From G963664115 sp965216035 (GTDB taxonomy: Bacteria > Acidobacteriota > Terriglobia > 20CM-2-55-15): a DNA stretch of 64,000 nt. The position numbers and the translations under genes are program-made. The notes beneath the pieces were generated by a model. The model saw nothing but the letters and a program-made list of their open reading frames with translations. It made no database searches and was not told the origin of the DNA. Shown here piece by piece: positions 45,496-53,852 of the stretch. Position 1 is the first letter of the stretch; each line of letters opens with the position of its first letter. The stretch covers positions 682,001 through 746,000 of the forward strand of contig CBDCFM010000019.1 of assembly GCA_965216035.1 (NCBI GenBank), written 5' to 3'.

Positions 45496-45684
45496 CGGAA
45501 CAGTCCAAAACGTTGCTTAGGAAAAACCCGTCGGATTTTAGAGACCGTTAAGCGGAAAGTCAAGTCAAACCGGATTTCATCCCGAACGCGGCCCGATCCC
45601 CACACCGTTCTCAGAGATCGTATCGGCTGCTAGACGGACAGTTTCAGGCTTCTCTGTCCTGGCGAGTATTGCTACACTGAGCGG

Positions 45685-46212
45685 ATGAAAGCCTACCTTT
45701 TTGATGAACGTGTGAAGGTTGCGCCAAGAGGACCAGAAAGCGGCACTGGCGACAATCGTCCAGGTTCGGGGATCGACGTCAAACTTTCAGACGGGCAAGA
45801 TGCTGGTGCCCGAGGACGGATCGGTCCTCCCCACGGTGGGCGGTGCTGGTGTCGAAGCGGAAGTCTGGGCGGCTGCTCAGGAAGCAATCACGGATGAGAA
45901 GTCACGGGTGCTGTGCTTTGACCGGACCGACGAGTCGATGAGCGCGACCTCAGATGGGCAGTGGACACCGATGCGCGTTATATCGGAATGATCGGCAACA
46001 GGAGAAAGATCCGGTCCGTTGCTCGGAGATTGGAGTCCGAAGGTGTCTTGGGGGAACGGCCCGAACGCGTACACATGCCAATCGGCCAGGACGTTGGAGC
46101 GATCGCACCTGAAGAGATACCGGTTGCTATCTTTGCTGAAATGATTCACTGTCGGCGGCGAGGCCGGGAGCATCCGCTCAGTAAGAAGCCGTACGAGACC
46201 GCGCAATCCTGA
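45685..46212 (+). pseudogene. XdhC-family molybdenum cofactor insertion protein, degenerate
   Basis: Three frames must be joined. The start MKAYLFDERVK (45685) shifts near 45715 into LRQEDQKAALATIVQVRGST and KMLVPEDGSVLPTVGGAGVE (to about 45950). The C-terminal Rossmann section DTDARYIGMIGNRRKIRSVA, RVHMPIGQDVGAIAPEEIPV follows in a third frame (45961-46212). The roughly 130 residues that normally lie between the two domains are missing. The gene therefore has at least one frameshift and an internal deletion. Confidence 0.75.
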
Positions 46213-46310
46213 TTGGCATTTATCAATGCCGATTCAACCGAGTCCTATCATGTCGCGTCCAAAGCAGCGACCTGTGTCGGGGCGAGATCGGGGCGAGATG
46301 AAGAAGGTGT

Positions 46311-46850
46311 ATGCGCATCTATACGAAATTTGGTGACCGAGGAGAAACCCGGCTCTTCGATGGCACCCAGGTTCCGAAGTCCCATGTTCGTGTTGCTGCC
46401 TACGGTAACGTGGATGAATTGGCCTCGACACTAGGAGCCGCAGCGGCGTTCATCGGAGATCAGGCAATTGGTGAGTTGGTGAACGATATCCAGAGGCAGC
46501 TGTTGACGCTGGGAGCTCAACTGGCCAACCCGACATCGGAAGATGGCAAAGACGAAAAGGCCCGTTTGGCCCAGGAATCGGTAAATCACTTGGAGATGTG
46601 GATCGACCGATTTGAGGTGGACCTCCCTCAACTTCAGAAATTCATATTGTCCGGGGGCGGACCTGCAGGTGCGATGCTGCACCTCGCCCGGACCGTTTGC
46701 CGCCGCGCGGAGCGGGGCGTCGTCAGTCTGGCTCACGAGACAGAGCTGGATCCGCTGATCATCGAGTATTTAAATCGACTTTCGGACTTCTTGTTCGTAC
46801 TGGCCCGAACAGTCAATCACAGGGAAGGAATAGAGGAAATACAATGGTGA
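46311..46850 (+). CDS. PduO-type cob(I)alamin adenosyltransferase
   Basis: A 179-residue enzyme that makes adenosylcobalamin from cob(I)alamin and ATP. It has the ATP-binding N-terminus YTKFGDRGETRLFDG, the RTVCRRAERGVVSLA helix with the conserved Arg-Arg-x-Glu, and the C-terminal YLNRLSDFLFVLART. The length is normal. Its stop overlaps the start of the next gene by seven bases. Confidence 0.93.
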   Translation: MRIYTKFGDRGETRLFDGTQVPKSHVRVAAYGNVDELASTLGAAAAFIGDQAIGELVNDIQRQLLTLGAQLANPTSEDGKDEKARLAQESVNHLEMWIDRFEVDLPQLQKFILSGGGPAGAMLHLARTVCRRAERGVVSLAHETELDPLIIEYLNRLSDFLFVLARTVNHREGIEEIQW

Positions 46851-47389
46851 AACGAAGCGTTTTAGTATTGCTGGCAGCAGTGGTGGTCGCGTGGCCAGCC
46901 ACAGCTCAGGGCATTTCATCACTCGACATATCATTTGGCTATGGCAACTACGGAGTTGAAGAACTGAACGCTGCCGGTACGGAGCTGACCACGGACCGTG
47001 TGAATGGTTTTGCCATGCATACCACCATAGGCCTTCTCGATTGGTTCGGGTTTGAAAACTTCACCGGAGCCTACTCGCTCAAGAACGACATTACGCTGAT
47101 CACGAACATCTTCGGCGCGAAACTGATCGCCCGAAACATCCTCGACGGGCGCATCTCACCCTATCTCGCAGGCGGGTTCGGATTTGGGTATTACACGAGT
47201 AACCGAACCGGTGGCGGCTTCAGCACGATGGCAGCGCGATATGCCGGGGGTATCGACTTTAACTTAAGCCCGGGCATGGCCTTTCGTGTGGATGTGGGCA
47301 AGCTGGCTATGGGGAGCGGACTCTTCACCGACGGATGGCGATCCAATCTGAACGTCACGACAGGTATCGTTTTCAACCTTGGCGGTTAA
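46844..47389 (+). CDS. Outer-membrane beta-barrel protein
   Basis: 181 residues with a signal peptide (MVKRSVLVLLAAVVVAWPAT, cleavage after AQG or TAQ) and alternating amphipathic strands rich in Gly and aromatics (DISFGYGNYGVEELN, ISPYLAGGFGFGYYTSNRTG). It ends TGIVFNLGG. Probably an eight-stranded OmpA/OmpW-like barrel. ATG 46844 has AGAGGAAA upstream and overlaps the cobalamin adenosyltransferase stop; this is a coupled start, although the two functions are unrelated. Confidence 0.75.
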   Translation: MVKRSVLVLLAAVVVAWPATAQGISSLDISFGYGNYGVEELNAAGTELTTDRVNGFAMHTTIGLLDWFGFENFTGAYSLKNDITLITNIFGAKLIARNILDGRISPYLAGGFGFGYYTSNRTGGGFSTMAARYAGGIDFNLSPGMAFRVDVGKLAMGSGLFTDGWRSNLNVTTGIVFNLGG

Positions 47390-47442
47390 GTCGCTTCTGA
47401 TAAGGGCCCGATCAGTTGCCTCAGGTGATCAGTCGGCGTGCC

Positions 47443-48078
47443 CTAGGTCGAGAGGTCGCCTGCCCTCCGGCCGATGCCCAGTCGCTTTAGAAACTCTTCG
47501 AGCGCTGCATATGGATGGGCGCCGACGAGTTTCTGACCGCCCGCCGCGAAGGTGGGCACACCCGTCACGCCTCGGGTTCTGGAGTGTGCCCAATCGGCAT
47601 CGACCTGATCCCGGAAGCGGCGTTCCTCAAGCACCTCTCGAGCGAGAACCGGAGAAAGGCCAACGGATTCTGCAACGCTGAGGAGGGATTGGGGATCCCC
47701 GATATTACGTCCGTCAACGAAATACGCTCTGAACAATGCATCGTGGATCGCCTCCCCTCCAGCTTGGGTCTCGGCCCAATGCCCCAACTCCTGCGCCAGG
47801 CGGCTGTTGTAAGTGTGTGTCCGCGCGGTATAGGGCAAGCCCTCAGAATCCGCCGAACGTTTGAGGCGGGCGTTCATGGCGTCGATGTCCATGCCACTTC
47901 CGGCAAACAGGTCTTCCAAGAGGCGCCCGTCGGCGGGCGTTTCCGGATGCAGGGGAAAGTGCACCCACCGGATCGTGATGTTGAATGCCTGTTTCAGTCG
48001 TTCAATACGCCCGGTACTGAGGTAGCACCAGGGTCAGACGTAGTCGCTGAAGATTTCCAGTGAGATCGATTCGGTCAT
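47443..48078 (-). CDS. FrnE/DsbA-like oxidoreductase with TGA at the first catalytic Cys; candidate selenoprotein
   Basis: Read from ATG 48078 (AAGGA eight bases upstream): MTESISLEIFSDYV, then TGA (48034-48036), then PWCYLSTGRIERLK, RWVHFPLHPETPADGR and on without further damage to 47443. In the FrnE branch of DsbA proteins the first 20 residues carry S-D-x-x-CPWC-Y/F. Here TGA replaces exactly the first Cys, giving UPWC if read as selenocysteine. The C-terminal cis-proline region GVTGVPTFAAGGQKLVGAHP is intact. The length (211 residues) is normal only if TGA is read through. The alternative is a nonsense mutation; no selenocysteine machinery is in this window. Confidence 0.7.
48010..48033 (-). 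promoter_or_regulatory. Hairpin directly after the TGA; SECIS candidate
   Basis: In the mRNA, the bases right after UGA are CCC-U-GGU-GCU-ACCUC-AGU-ACC-GGG. They fold as a 9-bp stem (one G-U pair) with a bulged U and a 5-base loop. Bacterial SECIS elements lie just downstream of UGA and contain a bulged U and usually a G at the start of the loop. The bulge is present, but the loop ACCUC lacks G, and it is nearer to the UGA than usual. A second weaker hairpin, UCAGU...ACUGA, overlaps it. Confidence 0.35.
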
Positions 48079-48277
48079 CGCAATTCCTTAGAATACGTCT
48101 CAGAGCCCTATGTTCCTTAATGGGCGCTACAAGTACTCGAGTTGAAAAAACTGGGACCTCGGGCTCAGATCCCTGTTCCCCCGATACTATTTTGACCCAA
48201 ATGGGTGCTGATCGGCCAAAAATCGCTCTTCGAGCGCTTGCGTTCGCTCCTGTAAGTTGCTTATCATCATGTAATTA

Positions 48278-48330
48278 GGGCGGTTAGCTCAGCTGGAAGA
48301 GCGTTCGGTTTACACCCGTAGCGGTCGCCC
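48278..48330 (+). pseudogene. Truncated tRNA-Val (anticodon TAC)
   Basis: The acceptor start GGGCGGT, D arm GCTC-AGCTGGAA-GAGC and anticodon arm TTCGG-TTTACAC-CCGTA are recognisable. The variable loop and T arm are missing: the sequence goes straight to GCGGTCGCCC, which pairs only partly with the acceptor strand. This is a deletion derivative and not a working tRNA. Confidence 0.65.
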
Positions 48331-48624
48331 TTTTCTCCCTTACTCTCCGTTACTCAGAAACGCTTATTAGTACACGCTGATGGGGTCCGAGCCCCTTCTT
48401 CCCGGCCTCTGTCCTGTTCATGCTTGCTCAGGATTACGCATCATATTTAAATAGTGTTACTACAAAATCCACTACAGTCCTAATCTGGCCTCTCCGTCTG
48501 GGAAACTTATCTTGCAACGATCGAAGGGCGGCTAGAAATTCTTGCTAAGTTTTGAAGAGGTCCGATCTCCCTGAGTTGGACTCTGCCGCCCGCTCCACTC
48601 GATCGCACCACAGGGGGTGCAATT
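48331..48624. other. Non-coding stretch before IS256
   Basis: AT-richer than its surroundings in places (CATATTTAAATAGTG). No gene, RNA or repeat recognised. Confidence 0.35.
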
Positions 48625-50010
48625 GAGTTATAACCGAATCTGGTGTTTGAGGGATTGAAGAAAAGCGGCGTATCTGGTTGATTTGTTGTTTACAAGACTT
48701 CAAAGCAACCAAAGGAGATACGCCACTATGAGTAAGAGTATCGTTATTGAACTGGAAGATCGAGAAGCGATTGCAGACCCAGTGACCGACCTGCTACGAA
48801 CGGGGGCGCAACAGCTGATCCAACGCGCTGTGGAAGCCGAACTGTCCGAACTGCTATCCCAGCACGGCGATCGGCGAACCGAGACGGGGAAGGCTGGAGT
48901 GGTGCGCAACGGTTATCTGCCTGAACGCGAGCTGCAGACCGGCCTGGGTCCGGTAACGGTGCAAATCCCGAAGGTTCGCGCCAAGACGGGCGAAGCTGTG
49001 ACGTTCCGCTCGGCCCTGGTACCCCCCTACATTCGGAAGACGCAGTCGATGGAAGCCGCCGTGCCGTGGTTGTATTTGAAAGGCGTCTCCAGTGGCGAGA
49101 TGGGTGAGGCCCTGAAAGTTCTTGTCGGTCCGAAGGCGCAGGGCTTGTCAGCGAGCACGGTATCGCGCTTGAAACGGGTCTGGGCTGAAGAGTACCGCAT
49201 CGGGTGCGACCAGCGTTTGGACGCCGACCGCTGGGTCTATGTCTGGGCCGACGGTATCTACAGCGGACTTCGAGCTGAACAAACCAAGTTGTGTGCGTTG
49301 GTCGTGATCGGCGTGAATGAACGCGGAGAGAAGCGTTTTCTGGCGATCGAAGACGGTGTACGGGAATCGACACAGAGTTGGCGTGAGGTCTTGTTGAAGC
49401 TGAAGTCCCGAGGGATGAATATTCCGAAGTTGGCCATCGGTGACGGGGCGATGGGGTTCTGGGCCGCACTGGAGGAAATCTATCCCGAGACACACCAACA
49501 ACGCTGCTGGATGCACAAGACCATGAATGTGCTCAACTGCTTACCCAAGTCGGTTCAGGCGAAAGCGAAACAGGCACTGCACGCGATCTGGAAGGCTGAG
49601 ACACACGCAGATGCCGAGAAGGCATTCGATCTGTTCATTGAAACCTATGAGCCGAAGTATCCGAAAGCCACTGTCTGCCTGCAGAAAGACAGAGAAGCAC
49701 TGCTGGCCTTTTACGGCTTTCCGGCCAAGCACTGGCAGAGCATCCGAACGACTAATCCCATTGAATCGACCTTTGCCACCATTCGACACCGAACCAAGCG
49801 ATCCAGAGGCTGCCTGACACGGGATGGAATGCTGCACATGATGTTCAAGCTGGGTCAGTGCGCTGAGAAGAACTGGCGACGATTACGAGGATTCGATGAT
49901 CTGGTCAAGGTGACTACTGGAGTGAAATTCAACGATGGAATCGAAGTGACAAAGCTCGATCAGACCGCCGCTTGAATCAATCTCCTAAACACCACTTTTG
50001 ACAATAACTC
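48625..50010 (+). mobile_element. IS256-family insertion sequence, copy 1
   Basis: A 1386-bp element, the same length as copy 2. The ends are imperfect inverted repeats: GAGTTATAACCGAATCTGGT and, from the other end, GAGTTATTGTCAAAAGTGGT, both followed by GTTT. No target duplication: the left flank is GGTGCAATT and the right flank GGCGCGGTC. That suggests recombination after insertion. Confidence 0.88.
48728..49975 (+). CDS. IS256-family transposase (copy 1)
   Basis: 415 residues from ATG 48728 (AAGGAGAT upstream). Mutator-type DDE transposase: RNGYLPERELQTGLGPVTVQ, VWADGIYSGLRAEQTKLCAL (first Asp), LAIGDGAMGFWAALEEIYPE (second Asp), RCWMHKTMNVLNCLP and TTNPIESTFATIRHRTKRSR (Glu). I count nine amino-acid differences from copy 2. 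The frame continues upstream to 48683 without family support. Confidence 0.95.
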   Translation: MSKSIVIELEDREAIADPVTDLLRTGAQQLIQRAVEAELSELLSQHGDRRTETGKAGVVRNGYLPERELQTGLGPVTVQIPKVRAKTGEAVTFRSALVPPYIRKTQSMEAAVPWLYLKGVSSGEMGEALKVLVGPKAQGLSASTVSRLKRVWAEEYRIGCDQRLDADRWVYVWADGIYSGLRAEQTKLCALVVIGVNERGEKRFLAIEDGVRESTQSWREVLLKLKSRGMNIPKLAIGDGAMGFWAALEEIYPETHQQRCWMHKTMNVLNCLPKSVQAKAKQALHAIWKAETHADAEKAFDLFIETYEPKYPKATVCLQKDREALLAFYGFPAKHWQSIRTTNPIESTFATIRHRTKRSRGCLTRDGMLHMMFKLGQCAEKNWRRLRGFDDLVKVTTGVKFNDGIEVTKLDQTAA

Positions 50011-50299
50011 GGCGCGGTCTTGGTCGTAGCAGTTAAAAGCCTGTTCACGGTAGCGAGAGACTGAAGTCGCTCTGACGCAAGCGTCATTGGGGCCGGAAAG
50101 CCTTCTCGCGAAAGAGGCGGTTCTCACCCAGCTGTTTTAGCCCTGCCTGAACCGCAGTGTTCTGGTTATTTGTAGAAACGTGTGCGGAACCCATCAGCGC
50201 TGCACAAAGGTATCGCCAATTGATCCAATACTGCAATACCGTTTCGCAACACCCAAGCCCTTGAGAACCCGTCGGGCATCGGATCGTTGCGCAAACGTT
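50011..50299. other. Stretch between IS256 copy 1 and IS1182
   Basis: A minus-strand frame with RYLCAALMGSAHVSTNNQNT, AVQAGLKQLGENRLFREKAF (50084-50215) might be the tail of a lost gene, but I recognise no family. Nothing else is seen. Confidence 0.25.
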
Positions 50300-52017
50300 C
50301 CAGACTGTGTGAAAAGTCCAAGTCGTGGATCGCTGATCCGGCAACACCGAAGGGCAAGCACGATGACGGACCCGTGGCGGCACAGATCACTCGGGGCTGC
50401 CAGCCTTTTCGGTGTCGTGAGGTGTTGCTGTGACTGGGAAACGCGGGATGGAGGCGGATTGTTGCGCCAAAAACGGGCGGATTACCCGGTCAAACCGCTG
50501 CGACGGCAATCAAAGCGGGAATTCCTACGAGGTTGATTGCGCGTCGCATGTTGTAGGCCAAGGCGGTGAGGCTGAACTCCCCGCGGACATTGCCGAGCCG
50601 GCGCGTCAGGAACGCGCCTTGGCCCATCCACTGCTTGATCGAACCGAAGGGATGCTCGACCGACTCCCGGCGACGATCCATCACCTCGGGCCGGGCGGCG
50701 AGACGGTTCGCCATGCGCTCCATCGTTGCTTCGTTCTCGAAGCGCGTGATGCTCCGATAGGTGTTCTTGGTACATCGTTCGCGTAGGCCGCAGCCTCTGC
50801 ATGCGGCGCGGTTGGCGTAACTGACAAGATACGTGCCTGTGCGCGACTTACCCACGCTTCCGCGATACAACGGCACCAGGCGCTCACCAGCGGGGCACCG
50901 GTAGGTGTCCGTGGCGTCGTCGTATTGGAAATCGGACTTCGGAAAGTGGCCACTGCGTCTGGCCGTGCTCCGGTCGGGCTTCGGAACGTAGGGCGTGATC
51001 CCAGCGGCTTCGCAGTCCTCAATGTCTTCGATCTTGTAGTAGCCTCGGTCCGCGACCGCGTCGATCTCGTCGACAGCCAAGTTCTCCCGAGCCGCTGTAG
51101 CCGTCTCCGCGAGCAGACCGAGGTCCGCGACCTTGCTGTGGACCTGCTGTTCGGCGATCAGGTTGTGCTTGGTGTCGACAGCGATCTGGACGTTGTAGCC
51201 CACTCCGACCCGTGTCCCGGAATGCATTGACCGGGAGTCCGGATCCGTAAGCGACAGCTGGGCTTCTCCGGTATCGTCCAGCGTCTGCCGATGCCCCTCC
51301 AAGGTCTCCTTCCTCTTACGGATCGATGCGATCTTCTCCTGAAGATCCGCCACGGCAGCCGCTCTGCCGCCGGCATCATCCGCGTCGGCCTCGTTTACCT
51401 GGTCGAGGTAGCGGTCGAGTCGGTCGTCGATACGCTGCAGGTCCGTCTTCAGCTTGGCCCGCGTGAAGTTGCGGTCCCGGTGGTTCACCGCCTTAATGCG
51501 CGTGCCGTCCACGGCGATCAACTCCCGCCCGTACAGATCGAGTTCCCGGCACAACCGCACGAACTGCCGAAACACCGCCCGGAACGCATGCCGATTGTCG
51601 CGCCGGAAGTCGGCGATCGTCTTGAAGTCGGGCTTCAGCTGGCGTAGCAGCCAGATCGCCTCGAGGTTGCGATGCGTCTCTGTCTCCAGCCTGCGGCTCG
51701 ACCGAATACGATTCAGATACCCGTAGATATACAGCTTCAGCAGATCCGCGGGATCGTAGCCTGGACGGCCCTTGTCGTTGGGCCGAACGCGCTGGAATCC
51801 AGCCGCCTCAAGGTCGAGGCCGTCGACGAACGCATCAATGAAACGGACCGGGTTGTCCGGTCCCACGTAGTCGTCCACAGTATCGGGCAGAAGCAGAAGC
51901 TGGGAACGGTCTTCACCGGTGATATGTGCCATGACACATTTTACCAACCGCCATGGGGAACCTGATGCCAGTTCACCGACTCCCGCCCGGCTGTCGCCGA
52001 CTTTTCACACAGTCTGG
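50300..52017 (-). mobile_element. IS1182-family insertion sequence
   Basis: A 1718-bp element bounded by perfect 19-bp inverted repeats: CCAGACTGTGTGAAAAGTC at 50300-50318, and its reverse complement at 51999-52017. Both repeats point inwards around one transposase gene. No target duplication is evident from the flanks. Confidence 0.85.
50490..51932 (-). CDS. IS1182-family transposase
   Basis: About 480 residues. The N-terminal DUF772-like domain (LLKLYIYGYLNRIRSSRRLE) and HRNLEAIWLLRQLKPDFKTI precede a DDE core: LIAVDGTRIKAVNHRDRNFT (Asp), GYNVQIAVDTKHNLI, VADRGYYKIEDIEDCEAAGI (Asp) and SVEHPFGSIKQWMGQGAFLT (Glu). A cysteine cluster, CRGCGLRERCTKNTY, is typical. ATG 51932 is used; TTG 51947 is possible. 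Confidence 0.93.
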   Translation of the reverse strand: MAHITGEDRSQLLLLPDTVDDYVGPDNPVRFIDAFVDGLDLEAAGFQRVRPNDKGRPGYDPADLLKLYIYGYLNRIRSSRRLETETHRNLEAIWLLRQLKPDFKTIADFRRDNRHAFRAVFRQFVRLCRELDLYGRELIAVDGTRIKAVNHRDRNFTRAKLKTDLQRIDDRLDRYLDQVNEADADDAGGRAAAVADLQEKIASIRKRKETLEGHRQTLDDTGEAQLSLTDPDSRSMHSGTRVGVGYNVQIAVDTKHNLIAEQQVHSKVADLGLLAETATAARENLAVDEIDAVADRGYYKIEDIEDCEAAGITPYVPKPDRSTARRSGHFPKSDFQYDDATDTYRCPAGERLVPLYRGSVGKSRTGTYLVSYANRAACRGCGLRERCTKNTYRSITRFENEATMERMANRLAARPEVMDRRRESVEHPFGSIKQWMGQGAFLTRRLGNVRGEFSLTALAYNMRRAINLVGIPALIAVAAV

Positions 52018-52178
52018 CTCCTTTGTGCAACGGATTTTTCTGGCAAGTCGGTCCACCTTGATCGAAGCGGGTGAAGTGGAGGTGCGCTTGGGGCATCAGC
52101 TTGTCATGCTTCGGCATGGCTTTTTCCTCTTACTCGGTCTTCATTCCAAATCAGGTCCGAATCAGAACGGGGAAAGCT

Positions 52179-52184
52179 TATACT
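52179..52184 (+). promoter_or_regulatory. -10 element giving a leaderless transcript
   Basis: TATACT ends seven bases before the ATG at 52191, so transcription would begin at or next to the start codon. There is no Shine-Dalgarno sequence. The -35 is not recognisable. Confidence 0.35.
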
Positions 52185-52190
52185 GCAAGC

Positions 52191-52490
52191 ATGAGCCAGG
52201 AATTGATCGCCATCATCGGCGCGGCCATCGGCCTTGCCGCCATCATTGTTCCGACCATGCGTGGTTTGCGGAAGGATATTGCTGCCCTGGGCGAGCGCAC
52301 ACAGAGGGACATCGCCGCCCTGGGTGAGGGCACGCGGAAGGATATCGCCGCCCTGGGCGAGCGCGTGGGGAAGGTGGAGTTAGGCTTGGCTGATCGCATA
52401 GGCAAGCTGGAAACAAGCCTTGTCGAGCGCATAGCCAGGCTTGAAGTGGCGACGGAAGGATTCATCAAGCCTCAATCCACTCCTCAGTGA
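52191..52490 (+). CDS. Small membrane-anchored coiled-coil protein with 11-residue repeats
   Basis: 99 residues. An N-terminal transmembrane helix (LIAIIGAAIGLAAIIVPTM) is followed by six 11-residue units: KDIAALGERTQ, RDIAALGEGTR, KDIAALGERVG, KVELGLADRIG, KLETSLVERIA and RLEVATEGFIK. An 11-residue (hendecad) periodicity gives a nearly straight coiled coil. The first three units are almost identical at DNA level. A relic of a sister copy lies at 53403-53582. Similar short proteins are scattered in many bacteria without a known role. Confidence 0.65.
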   Translation: MSQELIAIIGAAIGLAAIIVPTMRGLRKDIAALGERTQRDIAALGEGTRKDIAALGERVGKVELGLADRIGKLETSLVERIARLEVATEGFIKPQSTPQ

Positions 52491-52551
52491 GACGCGGTTC
52501 GCCGGTCGATCTGTGTTTTGTTTCTTAACGCCTAAGCTAAAAAGTCAACTC

Positions 52552-53370
52552 ATGCATCGTGCAATATTCACTGTGGTCTTCGCCTGCGTAGCGAACCTTC
52601 TTCCCGGAGCAGCACAAGCGCAGGATATCGGATTTTATGGTGGTGTCAGCGGGAGTCACGCGCGGCTGGTGACCGCCGGTCCATCCACCGTTAACCACGT
52701 CAGCACGGCAGGGTTCCCAGCGCCCGGAGCTCCCGTTCTAATCACTCTATCGACGCGCCTGAGCATCGTTGAAGACATCCGAAGAGCAGGCTGGAAAGGC
52801 TATGCCGGGTACAACTTCCATCGCTTTTTCGGCGTCGAGGCCGCATACACGCATTCCGTTCGGGTGCAGACTCGCATCACGTCCAGCACGACATCCCAGC
52901 AGGACGTGATTGCTCCCGGCCTGATCCCGAGCGACTATTCCACAAAAACAGATTCCACTCAGAACACCTCGGGTGTCGTGCTGGCAGCGGTGGCCCGGTA
53001 TCCGCTCGGCGGTCGTTGGGAAGCTTTTGGCAGACTGGGCGGTTTTCTCTCAGGTACGCGCACCCGGATCGACAGCACGGATTCGTCTGGAGGCAGCGGG
53101 GGGTCCGGAATCCTTGTCCCTGTGCTGCAAGGACGGCTTTCTGAAACTTTTATCGGCAGCCCCGCCATCAGTTCGTTCAACCTCGGGCCGACAGTGTTGC
53201 CACGGGGTGTCGGTCGAGTGGAACAAAACAGCCTGACCTGGGGGCTGGGGCTGACTTATAGATTGTCTGCGAATCTACGAGCGCGTACGGAGTGGGAACG
53301 TCTGGACGATGGATTGAATCTCTTCGGAGCGGGCCTGCAACTCAATTGGAACTGGCCCACTGGACCATAG
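52552..53370 (+). CDS. Outer-membrane beta-barrel protein
   Basis: 272 residues. The signal peptide is MHRAIFTVVFACVANLLPGA with cleavage at AQA-QDIG. The mature part shows barrel strands (GFYGGVSGSHARLVTA, GWKGYAGYNFHRFFGVEAAY, GRWEAFGRLGGFLSGTRTRI, TWGLGLTYRLSANLRARTEW) typical of OmpA-like eight-stranded barrels, with a long Gly/Ser loop (TDSSGGSGGSG). It ends LNWNWPTGP. It is flanked by the two coiled-coil sequences. Confidence 0.75.
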   Translation: MHRAIFTVVFACVANLLPGAAQAQDIGFYGGVSGSHARLVTAGPSTVNHVSTAGFPAPGAPVLITLSTRLSIVEDIRRAGWKGYAGYNFHRFFGVEAAYTHSVRVQTRITSSTTSQQDVIAPGLIPSDYSTKTDSTQNTSGVVLAAVARYPLGGRWEAFGRLGGFLSGTRTRIDSTDSSGGSGGSGILVPVLQGRLSETFIGSPAISSFNLGPTVLPRGVGRVEQNSLTWGLGLTYRLSANLRARTEWERLDDGLNLFGAGLQLNWNWPTGP

Positions 53371-53402
53371 CATCCGAAACTACATTCGAATGGCCACTGC
53401 GT

Positions 53403-53582
53403 CGCTATATTGCCGCCCTGGGTGAGAGTACGCGGAAGGATATCGCAGCCCTGAATGAACGCATGACCAAGGTTGAAGGCTTGTTCGAGGGCTTCACAAA
53501 GTCTTCGCCGCAATCCACCGCCTCAGTGACGCAGATCGGAGTGGAACTGGTCGATTCGAAGACACTCCCGGATCACAACTGA
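53403..53582 (+). pseudogene. Relic of a second hendecad coiled-coil gene
   Basis: RYIAALGESTRKDIAALNER and MTKVEGLFEGFTKSSPQST are clearly related to the protein at 52191-52490, with matching DNA (GCGGAAGGATATCGC). The membrane anchor and start codon are missing; the frame is open only because it continues the antisense or read-through phase from 53292. Confidence 0.55.
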
Positions 53583-53711
53583 GGCGGACCCGATATCGAC
53601 TGGAGTCGATGAGCATGGCAGATGCGATGGGTCGAGTGCGGGCCATCGAAACGCGTATATTCGACCACTCTGAAATCAGTTCGTTGCTCCAGAAACAGGC
53701 GTCTCGTAAAT

Positions 53712-53852
53712 TTAGATGCCCAGATCCACGAAGCACAGCGGCAGGTGCCAGAGATTGACCAGGCGCCGATTTTTCGGGCGGAAGAACGTCGCCTGGGACA
53801 TGTACGAATCGATGTCGGGATCGAACGCGGCCAACACCTGGGGCAGCAGGTC
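53712..53852 (-). other. Possible replication-protein fragment
   Basis: In the frame directly after the TAG of the next gene, the codons read DLLPQVLAAFDPDIDSYMSQ, ATFFRPKNRRLVNLWHLPLC, FVDLGI and then TAA. The segment Y-x-S-Q-A-x-F-x-x-x-x-R-x-x-V-N-L resembles the start of plasmid-type primase/replication proteins. It is too short to be sure; treat it as a possible relic. Confidence 0.3.

Noticed and set aside
48331..48420. Detached T arm (GGGGTCCGAGCCCC) completing the tRNA-Val, implying an intron
   Set aside because: The bases after it do not pair with the GGGCGGT acceptor start, and no intron family features are present.
48744..49493. 249-codon antisense frame inside IS256 (and its twin at 56973-57722)
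   Set aside because: Conserved only because the transposase on the other strand is conserved; low-complexity Arg/Ser/Pro composition typical of antisense frames in GC-rich genes.
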